NCBI GenBank assembly: GCA_964471945.1
Contig: CAYYIJ010000059.1
Span: 1-15,401, forward strand
DNA from: JASEHD01 sp964471945
Lineage (GTDB): Bacteria; Bacteroidota; Ignavibacteria; UBA10030; SZUA-254
Direction of reading: 5' to 3'
DNA: 15,401 nt
The notes under the pieces are model-generated. The model did no database searches and was not told the origin of the DNA. It saw only the letters and a list, made by a program, of their open reading frames with translations. Position numbers and translations under genes: made by a program. Below, piece by piece: positions 14,157 to 15,401 of the stretch (within the stretch, counting starts at the first letter, position 1; each line of letters starts with the position of its first letter).

Positions 14157-15221
14157 ATGAAAATCGACATCGAAACAACGAAGAGACCGAAACCAAAGCC
14201 GGATCAGAAGAATCTCGGTTTTGGAAAGTATTTCACCGACCACATGTTTCTTATGGATTATGCTGAAAACAAAGGATGGTATGGTCCACGCATAATTCCA
14301 TATCAACCACTTTCGCTCGATCCTGCAACCTCTGTTCTCCACTATGGGCAAGCGATCTTTGAAGGCATGAAGGCGTACCTTTCAACTGAAGGGAATATCC
14401 TTCTTTTCAGACCGCGAAAAAATATGGAACGAATAAACATAAGCAACGACCGCATGTCGATGCCACCGATTGATGTTGACTTCGGTGTCGAAGCTCTTAA
14501 AACTCTCGTAAAGTTAGATAAAGATTGGATACCTAATACTGATGGAACGTCGTTGTACATTAGACCATTCGTTTTCTCTACAGATCCATTACTTGGGGTC
14601 AGAGCATCAAGCACTTATAAATTCATAATTATTCTCTCACCAGTCGGGGCGTATTACCCACAAGGGATTGCCCCTGTTAATATCTATGTCGAGCCGGAAT
14701 ATGTACGCGCAGTACGTGGGGGAACTGGTTACGCAAAAGCCGCTGGTAATTACGCAGGCAGCATGAAAGCCCAAACAATAGCAGCAAAAAAGGGTTACGT
14801 TCAGGTCCTTTGGCTTGATGGTGTGGAAAGAAAATACATCGAAGAAGTTGGAGCGATGAATGTTTTCTTCAAAATTAAAGATGAAGTTGTAACACCAGCG
14901 CTCGAAGGTAGTATCCTCCCCGGTATCACGCGGGAATCTGTCATTTCCCTCTTAAAACACTGGGATATGAAGGTCAGTGAGAGAAAAATATCTATTCAAG
15001 AACTACACGAAGCGTACGAGCGGGGAGAATTAGAAGAAGCATTCGGTACAGGAACTGCCGCTGTAATTTCACCCATAGGTGAATTGAATTGGAATAATCA
15101 TCGGATGGTGATAAATAATTGTAAAACCGGCGAAGTGGCGCATAAACTTTATGATACAATCACAGGCATCCAGTACGGTAAAATAAAAGATGAATTTGGT
15201 TGGACAATTGAGATAAAATAG
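14157..15221 (+). CDS. ilvE: Branched-chain amino acid aminotransferase
   Basis: PLP enzyme of fold type IV that swaps the amino group between glutamate and the keto acids of leucine, isoleucine and valine; cytoplasmic. 354 residues from this start, as in the eukaryote-like BCAT group II (for example Bacillus YbgE). Seen: FTDHMFLMDY (26-35), HYGQAIFEGMKAY (62-74), RPFVFSTDP, and the PLP lysine K194 in GGTGYAKAAGNYAGS. Later come WLDGVERKYIEEVGAMN and the phosphate-binding GTGTAAVISPIG. ATGs at 14151 and 14157 are both possible; AGAA six nt before the second favours it. The frame is open to a TTG at 14055, but that extension lacks family character. It follows a strong terminator, so it needs its own promoter in 14004-14150; I could not pin one down. 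Confidence 0.95.
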   Translation: MKIDIETTKRPKPKPDQKNLGFGKYFTDHMFLMDYAENKGWYGPRIIPYQPLSLDPATSVLHYGQAIFEGMKAYLSTEGNILLFRPRKNMERINISNDRMSMPPIDVDFGVEALKTLVKLDKDWIPNTDGTSLYIRPFVFSTDPLLGVRASSTYKFIIILSPVGAYYPQGIAPVNIYVEPEYVRAVRGGTGYAKAAGNYAGSMKAQTIAAKKGYVQVLWLDGVERKYIEEVGAMNVFFKIKDEVVTPALEGSILPGITRESVISLLKHWDMKVSERKISIQELHEAYERGELEEAFGTGTAAVISPIGELNWNNHRMVINNCKTGEVAHKLYDTITGIQYGKIKDEFGWTIEIK

Positions 15222-15333
15222 AAAAACCGTTTCGCTCAAAAGATCCTTATAGGGCTGGCATAAGGTATTATCCTTGAACTTTCCAAAATATCTACATCTT
15301 GTTAGATATATCACAAATAATTTTAAGGAATTT

Positions 15334-15401
15334 ATGAAATTTTACATTTATTTATTATTCATTTTTATCACGATATTCAGTACAACTACCAACTCTTTAG
15401 C
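15334..15401 (+). CDS. Start of an exported protein (cut by window end)
   Basis: An ATG at 15334 with AAGGA four nt before it opens a frame that runs off the window. The first 22 codons encode a positively charged start and a long hydrophobic core (MKFYIYLLFIFITIFS, then TTTNSL), which is a Sec signal peptide. Nothing of the mature protein is visible, so its role cannot be stated. It lies 112 bp after ilvE on the same strand. That gap holds only a weak 6-bp inverted repeat. Confidence 0.65.
   Translation, partial: MKFYIYLLFIFITIFSTTTNSL

Noticed and set aside
15245..15265. CCTTAT/ATAAGG hairpin as ilvE terminator
   Set aside because: The stem is only 6 bp and AT-rich with no T-run after it, so it is not convincing as an intrinsic terminator.

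Overview
AT-rich bacterial DNA, most likely from the FCB group (Bacteroidota/Ignavibacteriota and relatives). The best taxonomic clue is the protein at 133-1452. It ends in a type IX secretion (T9SS) sorting domain with the YPNPFNP motif that is common in Ignavibacteria and related phyla. Assignment to a genus is not possible from the window alone.

Layout. The left half is on the minus strand. From right to left it holds a tight operon, PfkB-type sugar/nucleoside kinase - mtnA - recO - degP/htrA (7993 to 3697, gaps 8, 0 and 38 bp), closed by a GC-rich hairpin terminator (3654-3683). Next comes a repeat-filled non-coding block (about 3300-3620). It is followed by an HNH endonuclease gene and trpS (13 bp apart, behind a textbook sigma70-type promoter), and then a secreted beta-propeller protein with a T9SS tail. 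The right half is on the plus strand: a broken SDR oxidoreductase, a secreted M1 aminopeptidase, a GT39-like membrane glycosyltransferase, two tandem secreted DUF1573 proteins, a truncated and frameshifted FadL-type outer-membrane protein remnant with a perfect terminator, a branched-chain aminotransferase (ilvE), and the first 22 codons of another exported protein.

How the genes relate. The window is mostly housekeeping (trpS, recO, mtnA, ilvE, degP) mixed with envelope and secretion functions (HtrA protease, T9SS cargo, M1 peptidase, GT39, DUF1573 pair, FadL remnant). I see no phage, plasmid, CRISPR or toxin-antitoxin module, no rRNA or tRNA, and no convincing complete new defence or metabolic system.

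The most unusual signals are local. (1) Two inverted 35-nt REP-like units differ at two stem pairs, and both changes keep pairing. (2) A 175-bp element carries perfect 13-bp terminal inverted repeats and about 9-10-nt-spaced TTTGCG motifs in both arms. (3) The HNH gene's conserved N-terminus lies upstream of any ATG/GTG/TTG, while a perfect Shine-Dalgarno sits 7 nt before an in-frame GTT. (4) Gene decay is concentrated on the plus-strand side (SDR internal deletion, FadL remnant, orphan 3' end before the SDR).
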